Notes: generated from the letters alone by a model not told the origin. A DNA stretch of 64,000 bases from Lachnospiraceae bacterium (GCA_009911195.1 QXWV01000115.1:1-64000), one strand, 5' to 3'. Shown: positions 48,801 to 57,683, counted from the first letter of the stretch. Numbers and translations are program-made.

Positions 48801-51800
48801 CGGAATTGGCGGTGCGTTGGCTGCCGTAGCAATAGCTGTAAATCTTATGCCAAAGAATATGGTCGGCATTGGGCTCGGATTGGTCGAAGTAGCAGCAGCA
48901 CTTAAAATCATCGGTAGTGTCATCCAGGATGCCGGCGGGATGAAATGGGAAGAAATCGGAAAGGGCATGGTTGTTCTCGCCGGTTCCATGACGATTCTAG
49001 CAGTAGCGCTCAATGCTATGAAAGGAACCCTTGGAGGAGCATCGGCAATGCTGGTCATGTCAGCGGCGCTTGTTGTCTTTACTCCGGTCTTGAAATCCCT
49101 TGGAGCAATGAATTTGGAAGAGATTGGAAAAGGTCTTTTGGCTCTGGCCGGAGCATTTACGGTTTTGGGTATTGCTGGGGCAGTGCTCGGGCCTATGGTT
49201 CCTGCAATTCTCGGCTTATCCGGGGCGTTAGCATTGCTTGGTGTAGCAGTCGCGGCTTGCGGCGTTGGAATATTGGCATTCTCAGCGGGGCTGGCTTCCC
49301 TAGCGGTTTCCGGTGTGGCTGGAGTAACGGCATTGGTAGCGGCTTTGGAAATCCTGATTGTCGGGGTGTTGGGGGTTATCGCAAACAGTGCGAAAGCCAT
49401 AGCCGGTGCGGTGAAAGCGATTGTTCTTGCAATCGTAGACGTTATAGTTGAATGCGCCCCACCGATTGCGGAAGGGGTGCTTACATTGATCGAGGAGGTG
49501 CTGAAATCTCTGGCGGAGCACGGGCCAAACATAGTGACCTATCTGATGGACTTCCTGATTGGGGTTATTAATGCGATTGCAGCAAGGCTTCCGGAACTGA
49601 TTAAAGCGGCAGTGAACTTGATCGGTGCATTCTTTAGGGGCGTTGTGGACGCTCTGAAAGGGATTGATACCGCTACGCTTATGGAGGGCATCGTTGGCAT
49701 TGGTCTGCTTTCGGCTATCATGCTGGCACTTTCTGCGGTGGCAGGACTGATACCAGGAGCTATGGCGGGAGTTCTTGGCATGGGTGTAGTTATTGCCGAA
49801 ATGTCGCTGGTGTTGGCGGCTGTCGGAGCGCTTGCACAGCTTCCCGGATTGAAATGGCTTATTGGTGAAGGAGGGGATTTATTACAGGGCGTAGGTACAG
49901 CTATTGGAAAATTTGTCGGGGGTATTGTTGGAGGATTCCTCGGCGGTATCTCGGCACAGTTTCCTCAGATTGGTCAGGATTTGACCGATTTCATGGCCAA
50001 CGCCCAGGGATTCATTGAAGGAGCAAAAAAGATTGACCCGGCCATGCTGCAGGGAGTCAATGCTCTTGCACAAACAATCCTGCTTTTGACAGCAGCTAAT
50101 ATTTTGGACGGATTGACCAAATGGTTTACCGGAGGAACCAGCCTTGTGAAGTTTGGCGAGGAACTGGCAGAATTCGGACCATATTTCAAGAGATATTCTG
50201 ATGAGATTGCCGGTATCAATCCGGAAGTAATAACCGCTTCTTCTAATGCGGCGCTTGCTCTGGCTGAAATGGCATCAAAACTTCCCAATAGTGGAGGTCT
50301 TGCCGGTAAGATATTCGGAGAGAACAATCTGTCCGATTTTGGGGCAGAGTTAGAAAAGTTTGGTCCTTATATTAAAAAATATGGGGATCAGGTAAAAGGG
50401 CTGGATTCAGCTGCAGTTAAAGCTTCGGCAGAAGCAGCACAAATGATGGCTGATATGGCAGCGACACTTCCAAACTCAGGAGGGTTAGCTGCTAAAATTA
50501 TGGGCGATAATACGCTCTCGGCATTCGGCGAAGAGTTGGAAAAGTTCGGACCGCACATCAGCAAGTACGCAAAAGATGTCAATGGGGTTGACCCAGCGGC
50601 AGTAAAGGCATCCGCTCAGGCGGCGCAGGTTCTATCGGATATGGCATCAACTCTGCCTAATTCTGGTGGCTTGGCGGCGCTGATCATGGGTGACAATACG
50701 ATTTCGGAGTTTGGCGAGGAACTGGAAAAATTTGGCCCTCATATAGCTAAGTATGCCCAGGCTGTAGCAGGCGTACAGCCTACGGTAGTCACAGCGTCAG
50801 CCAATGCGGCGAAAGCACTTAGCGAACTGGCGAATAACCTTCCGAATACAGGAGGGCTTGTGAGCTGGTTTACTGGCGACAACGATATCGGAAAGTTCGG
50901 GCAGAGCCTGGAAAAGTTCGGGCAGTCATTTGCTGGTTATTATAATTCTATTTCCGGGATTGATACGGCGCTTCTTGGTGCTGTGATAGTGGAACTTGGT
51001 AAACTTGTGGACATGGCAAATGGTATATCTGGGGTAGATACTTCAGGAATGACTAAATTCGCAAGTGATTTAACAACCATGGGAAACAACGGCATCGATG
51101 GATTTATTCAGGCCTTTACGAATGCTAATGAGAAAGTGCAGCAGGGAGTGACTGCTTTATTGACAACAGTTACATCCACAATGCAAGCTCAGGTAGGCAC
51201 TTTGACGGCATCAGGTACTACTGCGGGACAAAGTCTCGGAACCGGCTTAATCAACGGAATCAATACTCAAAAGCCGCTTGCAATATCCGCCATAAGTGGT
51301 ATGTGCATGACCTTGATACAAACAACGAGGGTCGGTTTGCCAAGTGCCACATTCAACACGATTGGTCAAACAAATGTTATGCAGGGACTGATTAACGGTC
51401 TGAATGCAAAAAGAGCTCTTTTATTGAGTACGGCGAAAAACCATTGTACGGTGTTGATTCAGCAGTTCAGGACATCATTGCCGAGTGCCACATTCAACAC
51501 GATTGGCCAAAATGTAATCCAGGCTATTATCAATGGAATGAATGCTAAGAGAGAACTGTTATTGGCAACGGCAAGAAACCTTTGTGTTGCGCTGGTTGCA
51601 AAATTCAGGTCGGAATTACCAACAGCCACGTTCCAGACGCTTGGCGAAAATCTTGTCCAGGCTTTGGCTAATGGAATTAAAAGCAAGCAGAGCACATCTG
51701 AGGAAGCCGCCAAAGCAGTATGCAGCGCTACTATGAACGCATTCAGAAACGGTCTTTCAGCCGATGAGTTAAGAGGGGTCGGAGCGAATGCTGCCCAAGG

Positions 51801-52389
51801 CTTGGCAGACGGAATCAGAAGCAAAATCAATGAGATTGCAGATGCGGCAATAGATGCGGCAAAAAGAGCAGTGAGGGAAGCCAAGAAAGAACTTGATGAA
51901 CATTCACCATCGAAGGTTTTCTTTAAAATCGGTGAGAATGTGGATCTTGGAATGATAAATGGCATCCGAGCATACTTAAGCCGTGTTGGCGCTGCTGGCA
52001 CGGATCTTGGCAGAGAGACCATAGACTCAATGAAATCTGCCATCAGCCATATATCTGACATCGTAAACAATGAGATGGATTCAGAGCCGACCATCCGGCC
52101 GGTACTGGACATGACGAATGTTCAAAATGGCGTACAGGAAATCAATTCTTTGTTTTCTAAGGGATTGAATATGTCCGCTTCATATGATAAAGCACTGGCC
52201 GTGACCAGGAGCAATAAAGTTGGTTCGTCTGTCTCGGAAATCCATCCAAGTAACTATCAACAACCTGCATCGAACAGCTTCAATTTCGTGCAGAACAACT
52301 ACTCGCCGAAAGCCTTGTCCAGAAAGGATATTTACAGGCAGACAAGAAACCAGTTTGCGGCGATGAAAGGAGCGGTGAGTAGCACATGA
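45865..52389 (+). CDS. Tail tape measure protein (2174 aa)
   Basis: The ATG at 45865 follows GGGAGGTAA and overlaps the previous stop. The N-terminal region is the conserved tape measure domain (FEKGVQTTMGTLDKLKHSLK, then MGSVQTIMAST). A long Ala/Gly/Ile-rich region with many membrane-like helices (about 700-1400) is followed by two blocks of internal repeats (about 1440-1700 and 1800-1980) and a helical C-terminus. It sets tail length: about 2100 residues predicts a tail near 300 nm by the usual 1.5 angstrom per residue rule. Confidence 0.9.
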   Translation: MSKSVEKRIVEMRFDNQQFEKGVQTTMGTLDKLKHSLKLDGATKGLEDIDKAAKGINISGLSSAVETVKSRFSALEVVAITALANITNSVVNAGKKLVDSFTMEPIQQGFAEYELKMGSVQTIMASTGADIKTVNGYLEELNTYSDKTIYSFADMTSSIGKFTNAGVSLDDAVKAIKGISNEAAVSGANANEASRAMYNFAQALSSGAVKLIDWKSIENANMATVEFKQSLLDTALAMGTVVKVGDKYQSTTTDAQGKISDLFTATSMFNDSLSSQWMTTDVLVQTLGNYATDVREMTSAEKKAYEEKLRGIGYTEEQIKAIEELGQKAYDSAQDVKTFSQLMDTLKEAAGSGWAQTFEILFGDLEEAKVLWTAVSQVVGGFIDQSSKARNDMLQGWKDLGGRQALIESVQNAFSGLMSVVKPVGEAFREIFPATTSEQLMNLTKGLKEFTSHLKLSDKDSQNLKNTFKGLFAVLDLVKQGIGALVKAVFPMTKGLGSLGSGVLSVTGKIGEWLVSLDQAAKKSDVFNQAIQKFHDKVSPIFKSIKGHIDGAVVAIKKFAETHFNVPDTSGLMSVADKLKARIEPLKKIGEVAKEAMGKLVDAFKASAPVLANLGGIIVDALGKVIDGIMKALRGEGFDSLIDLLNGGIVTGIGVGIMKFIKNLTGLESTADDAIGGFAGIIEGFKGAINGAKETLADFQASLKADILMKIAGSIAVLAGSLLVLSLIDSDKLGGALASISILFAELAASMALFDKTLSGQKGLNKFGMAMIEMSAAILVLASALKKIASIDSDKLAGALVGITVLIGEMVAASLALSKWGGKIKTSAVSMILFAEAINILANAVGKLGALDTDKLTKGLVGVGVLMAELAAFMVASKFGNFKATQGLAIIELSAALLILEKSVSGFGSMDIETIKQGLAGVGVVLAEVAGFSVIAGKAKNILSSATALTVIGAAMLIFGKAIKDIGSLSIETIGKGLIGIGGALAAVAIAVNLMPKNMVGIGLGLVEVAAALKIIGSVIQDAGGMKWEEIGKGMVVLAGSMTILAVALNAMKGTLGGASAMLVMSAALVVFTPVLKSLGAMNLEEIGKGLLALAGAFTVLGIAGAVLGPMVPAILGLSGALALLGVAVAACGVGILAFSAGLASLAVSGVAGVTALVAALEILIVGVLGVIANSAKAIAGAVKAIVLAIVDVIVECAPPIAEGVLTLIEEVLKSLAEHGPNIVTYLMDFLIGVINAIAARLPELIKAAVNLIGAFFRGVVDALKGIDTATLMEGIVGIGLLSAIMLALSAVAGLIPGAMAGVLGMGVVIAEMSLVLAAVGALAQLPGLKWLIGEGGDLLQGVGTAIGKFVGGIVGGFLGGISAQFPQIGQDLTDFMANAQGFIEGAKKIDPAMLQGVNALAQTILLLTAANILDGLTKWFTGGTSLVKFGEELAEFGPYFKRYSDEIAGINPEVITASSNAALALAEMASKLPNSGGLAGKIFGENNLSDFGAELEKFGPYIKKYGDQVKGLDSAAVKASAEAAQMMADMAATLPNSGGLAAKIMGDNTLSAFGEELEKFGPHISKYAKDVNGVDPAAVKASAQAAQVLSDMASTLPNSGGLAALIMGDNTISEFGEELEKFGPHIAKYAQAVAGVQPTVVTASANAAKALSELANNLPNTGGLVSWFTGDNDIGKFGQSLEKFGQSFAGYYNSISGIDTALLGAVIVELGKLVDMANGISGVDTSGMTKFASDLTTMGNNGIDGFIQAFTNANEKVQQGVTALLTTVTSTMQAQVGTLTASGTTAGQSLGTGLINGINTQKPLAISAISGMCMTLIQTTRVGLPSATFNTIGQTNVMQGLINGLNAKRALLLSTAKNHCTVLIQQFRTSLPSATFNTIGQNVIQAIINGMNAKRELLLATARNLCVALVAKFRSELPTATFQTLGENLVQALANGIKSKQSTSEEAAKAVCSATMNAFRNGLSADELRGVGANAAQGLADGIRSKINEIADAAIDAAKRAVREAKKELDEHSPSKVFFKIGENVDLGMINGIRAYLSRVGAAGTDLGRETIDSMKSAISHISDIVNNEMDSEPTIRPVLDMTNVQNGVQEINSLFSKGLNMSASYDKALAVTRSNKVGSSVSEIHPSNYQQPASNSFNFVQNNYSPKALSRKDIYRQTRNQFAAMKGAVSST
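50140..50950 (+). repeat. Tandem protein repeats in the tape measure gene (about 62 codons each)
   Basis: Four to five units share FGEELEKFGPHI, a KYAKDVNG-like segment, and LPNSGGLA. They are well conserved as DNA, too, suggesting recent duplication. Such modules change tail length. Confidence 0.75.
51240..51800 (+). repeat. Second tandem repeat block in the tape measure gene (about 48 codons each)
   Basis: Units contain LPSATFNTIGQ, then NGLNAKRALLLSTAK. Two copies share long stretches of DNA (TGCCACATTCAACACGATTGG), with more diverged copies at the 3' end. Confidence 0.7.
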
Positions 52390-53303
52390 TTAAATCAGTA
52401 ACAGTAACGAACTACCTTGGTGAATGGATCAAGATCAACCTTGCGGATGATGAACCGGAACATGGTTTGCTTATCAAAAGCATAGAAGGTATTGGTCCTG
52501 CTAAGGCCGATATCAATACGACAAATCTGGCAACGAATGACGGCTCGCTGTATAACTCGGCGAGACTGGAAGAACGAAATATCGTCATGCAGTTATACTT
52601 TGCCGAGGCTCCAAGGATTGAAGATGCGAGGCAGACAACATACAAGTATTTTCCGATTAAGAAATTTCTTGAATTCCTTGTTGAAACGGATAATCGTATC
52701 GTCAAGACAAAAGGGTATGTTGAATCTAACGAACCCAATATTTTCAGTGAGCAGGAAACCAGCCAGATTTCAATCGTATGTCCGGACCCATATTTTTATT
52801 CGGCCGGAGAAAACGGAAATAATGTAACCATCTTCTATGGCGTGGAGCCGCTTTTTGAGTTCGAGTTCGACAACAACTCACTTGACGAGGATTTGATAGA
52901 GTTTGGTTCTATAGAGAATCAGACGGAACGCTCGGTCTATTATGACGGAGATGCTGAAATCGGAGTAACGATTACAATCCACGCTATTGGAGAAGCAAGG
53001 AATATCACGATCTATAATACCGGCACCAGAGAAGTGATGCGGATCGATACAGACAAACTGGAAGCTTTGACTGGCTCTGGAATCATATCTGGTGACGATA
53101 TTATCATCACGACTGTTCGAGGCGAGAAGTCGATCCGGCTGCTAAGGACAGGGCGATATACCAATATTCTCAACTGCCTTGATAAAGGTTCCGACTGGTT
53201 CCAGCTATCGAAAGGGGACAATATTTTTGCCTATGTGGCAGAATACGGTTCGGAAAACCTACAGTTCAAGATTGAAAACAGAATCATTTATGAAGGAGTA
53301 TAG
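52386..53303 (+). CDS. Distal tail protein, Dit-like (305 aa)
   Basis: The ATG overlaps the tape measure stop. SIEGIGPAKADINTTNLATNDG is the signature of siphovirus distal tail proteins, followed by the beta-sandwich part and a C-terminal galectin-like domain. It forms the hub to which the receptor-binding machinery attaches. Confidence 0.85.
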   Translation: MIKSVTVTNYLGEWIKINLADDEPEHGLLIKSIEGIGPAKADINTTNLATNDGSLYNSARLEERNIVMQLYFAEAPRIEDARQTTYKYFPIKKFLEFLVETDNRIVKTKGYVESNEPNIFSEQETSQISIVCPDPYFYSAGENGNNVTIFYGVEPLFEFEFDNNSLDEDLIEFGSIENQTERSVYYDGDAEIGVTITIHAIGEARNITIYNTGTREVMRIDTDKLEALTGSGIISGDDIIITTVRGEKSIRLLRTGRYTNILNCLDKGSDWFQLSKGDNIFAYVAEYGSENLQFKIENRIIYEGV

Positions 53304-53306
53304 ACT

Positions 53307-54365
53307 ATGGAAGTATTGATTATGGACGAAAAGTTCCAGCAGGTCTGCCTGATTGATGCTTTCGAGTCTCTAATCTGGACTGAGAGGTATCATGGTTTTG
53401 GGGACTTTGAGATTTACACGCCGGCAAATGCTGAACTTATGAGAACCGTCAAGCAAGATTATTATGCATGGCTGAAAGATTCGGATCAGGTAATGATTGT
53501 TGAGGAAGTTCAGATTAGCACAGAAGTAGAAACAGGAGGACATTTAACAATATCCGGTCGTTCATTGGAATCTATACTGGATCGTCGCATTATCTGGCAG
53601 CAGACAGTACTTAATGGAAATCTTCAAAATGGGATTAAAAAATTGATCACAGAGAATGTTATCTCTCCAGCTATTGGGGATCGGAAGATTGCCGGATTTG
53701 TATTTCAGGATTCACAAGATCCACATGTAACGGGGTTATCCATACGAGCCCAATATACCGGAGACAATCTTTATGAAACCATTGAAACAATCTGCAAAGC
53801 GTACAATTTGGGATTCCAGATTACGCTTAATGAACAAAATCAGTTCGTCTTTATGCTCTATTCAGGAGCGGACCGTTCTTACGACCAGTCGGTCAACCCT
53901 TACGTTATATTTTCCCCCAGGTTTGAAAACATCATTAACAGCAATTACCTGGAGTCAAAAAAAACATTGAAAAATGTGACTTTGGTTGCGGGAGAAGATG
54001 AAGGTACAACCAGGCGTACAAGAATTGTCGGAACGGGAAAGGATTTAAACCGGAGAGAGATTTATACGGACGCCAGAGATGTGCAGTCCGAAACACAGGA
54101 TGGGAAATTGTCAGATGCAGAATACAATGCCCAGTTAGACCAAAGAGGAAGAGAAAAGCTTTCAGAGCATCCATTCACTAAGTCGTTTGAAGGGCAGGTA
54201 GAATCCACACAAACCTTTGTTTATGGTAAGGATTTTTATAAGGGGGATATTGTTCAGATTGTTAATGAGTATGGAATAGAATCAAAAGTTCGGGTAATTG
54301 AAATTGTCAGGGCACAGGACACCACTGGCTATGAAACATATCCGACTTTCAGTGTAGTGGAATAG
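53307..54365 (+). CDS. Tail hub protein, Gp37-like (352 aa)
   Basis: The ATG follows GAAGGAG. The N-terminus ESLIWTERYHGFGDFEIYTP and VEEVQISTEVETGGHLTISGRSLESILDRRII are the pattern of ReqiPepy6 Gp37-like tail proteins. It would close the tail hub next to Dit. A TTATATTT and a TCAAAATG octamer both occur in it. Confidence 0.85.
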   Translation: MEVLIMDEKFQQVCLIDAFESLIWTERYHGFGDFEIYTPANAELMRTVKQDYYAWLKDSDQVMIVEEVQISTEVETGGHLTISGRSLESILDRRIIWQQTVLNGNLQNGIKKLITENVISPAIGDRKIAGFVFQDSQDPHVTGLSIRAQYTGDNLYETIETICKAYNLGFQITLNEQNQFVFMLYSGADRSYDQSVNPYVIFSPRFENIINSNYLESKKTLKNVTLVAGEDEGTTRRTRIVGTGKDLNRREIYTDARDVQSETQDGKLSDAEYNAQLDQRGREKLSEHPFTKSFEGQVESTQTFVYGKDFYKGDIVQIVNEYGIESKVRVIEIVRAQDTTGYETYPTFSVVE

Positions 54366-54377
54366 GAGGTTCTGCAA

Positions 54378-55508
54378 ATGAGTGTAACGTATGGATTTTA
54401 CAATGCGAAGAACCATGACCGCCGATACAATTCAATCCAGATATCAAGTATTTTTGACGGAATTATCAGCGATGGCATTTATATGTCGATTGGCGATCAC
54501 ATGGTCGTAAAGTCAAATTCCGGAATGATGGTTACAGTTGGAGTAGGACGAGCCTGGTTCAATCATACATGGACTTTGAACGATTCTCTGCTTCCGATTG
54601 AGATACCATTATCTGAGATAATCCTTAACCGAATTGACGCTGTGATTTTGGAAGTGAATGCGGAGGAAGCAGTTCGCGAAAATATAATCAAAGTAGTAAA
54701 AGGCACACCTGCTACGAATCCTGTAAGACCGGCAATGATCAATACGAGCGCTGTGCATCAGTATCCATTGGCATACATATATGTGGGATCTGGAGTCACA
54801 GAAATCCGGCAGGCTAACATCACCAACATGGTGGGGACATCAGTGACGCCGTTCGTTACCGGGATTATTGACACCATCAATATTGATGACCTTATTGCAC
54901 AGTGGGGCGATCAGTGGGAGGAATACTATGCAAAGCAAGTGGCCGATATGGAACGAACCAATATCTTCTGGAAAGAACAGTGGGCAACTTGGTTTTTGGC
55001 ACAGACAACGGAGATTCAGGAGGCGTATCTTGCATGGGAAAAGCAATGGACTGATTGGTTTAACTCCCAGACATTGGATATGGAACGCACGAATGCTTTC
55101 TGGAAACAGCAATGGGAACAGTGGTTTTACGGATACATCAACGAATATACCACTGAAATGGCTGACTGGAGGGATCGGAGCCAAACTGATTTTATAACCT
55201 GGTTTCAAAATCTTCAGGCTATGCTTTCAAGCGATGTCGCAGCCAATATGGCAAAAGAGATTTTGGAACTCCAAAAGCGGACAAAAGTCTTGGAAGTGTT
55301 CTCCGAAGTTCTTTCAACGGAGTATGCTGTATACCATAAGCTTTATGATAGTGGGTACAGAACATATGCCTCTGTACAGGACTCTTCAAATAAAGATATT
55401 CTTGACAGTGATATTGATCCGGTGATTGGCCGTACCCATTCAAGCGAACTTATTCTGGACAGCGACGGGAATCCGATTGATGCCAGAGTTATATTTGTAA
55501 CGAAATGA
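54378..55508 (+). CDS. Baseplate or tail fibre shaft protein with Trp repeats (376 aa)
   Basis: The start follows AGGAGG. Residues 1-165 resemble the attachment domain of upper baseplate proteins (YGFYNAKNHDRRYNSIQISSIFDGIISDGIYM). Residues 180-275 contain repeats of WKEQWATWFxxQT and DMERTNxFW, probably a trimeric coiled coil. It lies between the hub and the DGR target and may carry that protein. Confidence 0.7.
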   Translation: MSVTYGFYNAKNHDRRYNSIQISSIFDGIISDGIYMSIGDHMVVKSNSGMMVTVGVGRAWFNHTWTLNDSLLPIEIPLSEIILNRIDAVILEVNAEEAVRENIIKVVKGTPATNPVRPAMINTSAVHQYPLAYIYVGSGVTEIRQANITNMVGTSVTPFVTGIIDTINIDDLIAQWGDQWEEYYAKQVADMERTNIFWKEQWATWFLAQTTEIQEAYLAWEKQWTDWFNSQTLDMERTNAFWKQQWEQWFYGYINEYTTEMADWRDRSQTDFITWFQNLQAMLSSDVAANMAKEILELQKRTKVLEVFSEVLSTEYAVYHKLYDSGYRTYASVQDSSNKDILDSDIDPVIGRTHSSELILDSDGNPIDARVIFVTK

Positions 55509-55524
55509 TTTAAGGAGGAACAAT

Positions 55525-56508
55525 ATGAAAATCGTAGATTATGAGAAGGTGCAGAAACTTTCAACCGACAATGTTTTTCTTATTGACGGAGAAAGTGGCA
55601 CAAAAGGAATCCTGGCGGGAGATCTTGCGAAAGCTTTGGTTGGCCTGCTTAATTCTGAGCAGTTTATATCTGGAGTCAATCTTTCCGAACTGCCGCAGAT
55701 CAATGCATTATCAGCTAACGATAAGATTCTTGTGGGAACATCTGCCGGAAATAAGGCTATCGCAGCCAATGATGTGCTGTTTGCGGTTCTTGATGAATTT
55801 GCTACTGTAGAAATGAGGAGAAATATTTTCAGGGGGAAGAACCTGGGACCCGCTCTGACTGCGGCACAGAAAGTGGAGATCAAGGCTGGAACATTCAAGG
55901 GGTTCTTTGTCGGTGATTACTGGACCGTTGGTGATAATATATGGAGAATTGTTGACATCAATTACTGGCTGAACTGCGGCGATACTTCCTGCACAACGCC
56001 TCATCTGGTGATCATGCCGGATGCCGTATTATACAATGCCCAGATGAACGAGACGAATATTACCACTGGAGGCTATGTCGGCTCCAAAATGTATACAACA
56101 AATCTGGAGAATGCAAAGACTTTGGTGAATGCGGCCTTTGGCGCTGTAAATATTCTGAACCACAGAGAACTTCTGGTGAATGCTGTAAGTAATGGATACC
56201 CTTCTGCGGGGGCCTGGTATGATTCTAAGGTGGAATTGCCCAACGAGATCATGATGTATGGAACTTACGTGCATACTCCGGCCGGAAACGGTACGACTGT
56301 TCCGTATCGTTATACAATCGATAAAACGCAGTTGGCTTTGATGCGGCTTTATCCGAGGTTCATCAATCCCCACAGGCAGAATCAGTGGCTGAGAGACGTC
56401 GTTTCTGGAGCGAATTTCGCTTATGTGAACTACCTTGGCTATACGTCCGGCTACCACGCCGCGTCGGACTCTCTTGGGGTTCGTCCGGTCTTCGGTGTTG
56501 TTGGTTAG
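55525..56508 (+). CDS. DGR-diversified tail receptor-binding protein (327 aa)
   Basis: The start follows AAGGAGG. Residues 1-100 are a helical and beta attachment part. From about residue 130 it is a C-type-lectin-like domain, ending with the variable segment (about 290-327) SGANFAYVNYLGY, then SGYHAASDSLGVRPVFGVVG. The last 95 bases match the template repeat at 57571 with changes at template adenines plus one extra codon. It most likely contacts the host surface receptor, and its diversity would widen host range. Confidence 0.85.
   Translation: MKIVDYEKVQKLSTDNVFLIDGESGTKGILAGDLAKALVGLLNSEQFISGVNLSELPQINALSANDKILVGTSAGNKAIAANDVLFAVLDEFATVEMRRNIFRGKNLGPALTAAQKVEIKAGTFKGFFVGDYWTVGDNIWRIVDINYWLNCGDTSCTTPHLVIMPDAVLYNAQMNETNITTGGYVGSKMYTTNLENAKTLVNAAFGAVNILNHRELLVNAVSNGYPSAGAWYDSKVELPNEIMMYGTYVHTPAGNGTTVPYRYTIDKTQLALMRLYPRFINPHRQNQWLRDVVSGANFAYVNYLGYTSGYHAASDSLGVRPVFGVVG
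56397..56491 (+). repeat. DGR variable repeat VR1
   Basis: Aligned with the template, all ten base-level codon changes fall at template A, and one codon (GGC) is extra. The 3' part, TCTCTTGGGGTTCGTCCGG, is invariant and precedes the stop. Confidence 0.85.
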
Positions 56509-56516
56509 GTGATCTG

Positions 56517-56531
56517 GGGGCCTTGTGCCCC
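56517..56531 (+). other. Hairpin downstream of VR1
   Basis: GGGGC and GCCCC pair around CTTGT, nine bases after the stop. The VR2 hairpin has a related CTTGT or TTGT loop. Confidence 0.65.
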
Positions 56532-56590
56532 TTGTGAAAACCGTACCCGGGTAACAGAAAAAAATGGTAAAAAAGAAAGGAACGATAGAA

Positions 56591-56899
56591 ATGGATGAGA
56601 AAATCTATAAGATAACCCTTGCTGACGGAACTGAGATCGGAAATCTTAGAATCAACGGAAACAACTTCATTTCCAGAACACCCATTGATGCGATGAATTT
56701 TGAGGGAAACTGCTCTCCTATAACTATTAACGATGGGGAGAATGAAGAAATTCATGAGAACATGGAGCTGGTTCAGATTACTCCTGTCGGGGAAGATTAC
56801 TGGTTCGTTCTGCGCGATCTCTCATCGGCGGAATTGGAAAAAATCAAAATGCAGTCCGATATCGAGTATGTCGCAATGATGGCCGGCGTGGAGATCTAA
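56591..56899 (+). CDS. Conserved tail-region protein (102 aa)
   Basis: ATG 56591 follows AAAGGAACG. The protein begins DEKIYKITLADGTEIGNLRINGNNFIS, a beta-rich unit found next to tail genes of Clostridia prophages, and ends with an acidic helix. It is followed by the XkdX gene. Role unknown. Confidence 0.6.
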   Translation: MDEKIYKITLADGTEIGNLRINGNNFISRTPIDAMNFEGNCSPITINDGENEEIHENMELVQITPVGEDYWFVLRDLSSAELEKIKMQSDIEYVAMMAGVEI

Positions 56900-56930
56900 T
56901 AGAAAGAAGACTGAAAGAAGGAGGAACACC

Positions 56931-57071
56931 ATGGAATATAGCAAGAATTACCAGAAAGTAAAGCGTTACTATGATATGAAGATGTGGGACGAGACCCGCG
57001 TCCGTAACGCCGTAAAGATGGGCTGGATTACTGAGGCGGAATTCCAGGAAATCACCGGTAAGGAGTATTGA
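56931..57071 (+). CDS. XkdX-like small protein (46 aa)
   Basis: The start follows GAAGGAGG. The sequence YQKVKRYYDMKMWDETRVRN, then AVKMGWITEAEFQEITGKEY, matches the XkdX family (small protein after phage baseplate genes). It overlaps the Avd start. Confidence 0.8.
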   Translation: MEYSKNYQKVKRYYDMKMWDETRVRNAVKMGWITEAEFQEITGKEY

Positions 57072-57565
57072 TGAGTGTCCTAGTAAGTGACCGGACAGAG
57101 TCAAAGTTTGAGCCCATCACGTACTCTACGGAATTACACAACATGCTGCGGGAATTCATGCAGAGAAACTTTGGAGTAAAAGATTTGGAACATTTCGTCC
57201 AGCTTCGTTATGCCTATGGAAAAGATGACGTTGAGGATTTCAGTAAATATCGTTATCTGATGCAGACTCATAAAAGGGAAATCGATCATCTGGCAACACT
57301 CATGACCAATAATGTCAGAGCCGCCAACAGCATCTATCCGACTACCATGAGGGAATATGAAACGCGGAGAGATTACCAGTCCTCAGCCATCGTGAACTGC
57401 GAGCAGATCATCAAGGAACTGCAGCGTGTTGTGGAAACCTTTGAGGTGGACTTGAATGTTTATGGCAGGTATGTAAAAGCTATCGACCGAGAAATCGGTT
57501 TGATAAAGAAGTGGCGTCAGCGGGACAACAAAATCAAGTCATACGTGCAGCAGGGGAACATCTAA
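57071..57565 (+). CDS. avd: DGR accessory variability determinant, Avd-like (164 aa)
   Basis: ATG 57071 is used; the TTG at 57068 is one codon upstream. The helical protein has a central ATLMTNNVRAANSIYPTTMREYETRRDYQSSAIVNCEQI, which resembles the four-helix-bundle Avd that pairs with the reverse transcriptase and RNA. It lies directly before the template repeat. Basic residues near the C-terminus fit nucleic-acid contact. It is longer than the typical 128-residue Avd. Confidence 0.75.
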   Translation: MSVLVSDRTESKFEPITYSTELHNMLREFMQRNFGVKDLEHFVQLRYAYGKDDVEDFSKYRYLMQTHKREIDHLATLMTNNVRAANSIYPTTMREYETRRDYQSSAIVNCEQIIKELQRVVETFEVDLNVYGRYVKAIDREIGLIKKWRQRDNKIKSYVQQGNI

Positions 57566-57570
57566 TTTTG

Positions 57571-57659
57571 CGTCGTTTCTGGAACGAATTTCGCTAATGT
57601 GAACAACAATGGCAATACGAACTACAACAACGCGTCGAACTCTCTTGGGGTTCGTCCGG
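57571..57659 (+). repeat. DGR template repeat TR
   Basis: About 90 bases, with ten AAY codons in the frame used by the targets, such as AACAACAAT and AACTACAACAAC. It is the adenine-rich source for VR1 and VR2, and is not part of a target ORF. It shares the invariant CTCTCTTGGGGTTCGTCCGG 3' flank, then differs (ATTCTC rather than TCTTC) as expected for IMH versus IMH*. Confidence 0.9.
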
Positions 57660-57660
57660 A

Positions 57661-57683
57661 TTCTCTGCCTAACCAACAGAGAA
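57661..57683 (+). other. Inverted repeat after TR in the DGR RNA
   Basis: TTCTCTG (57661-57667) and CAGAGAA (57677-57683) form a perfect 7-bp stem with a 9-base loop immediately after TR. It probably belongs to the structured RNA that primes cDNA synthesis. Confidence 0.65.

Noticed and set aside
47094-49532. 812-codon open frame on the minus strand
   Set aside because: It lies fully inside the tape measure gene, has no ribosome site, and its Ala/Ser/Ile/Pro-rich composition mirrors the Ala/Gly-rich codons opposite.
57566-57660. Short coding gene over the DGR template
   Set aside because: The frame after the Avd stop has no start signal. The sequence is explained as the template repeat.
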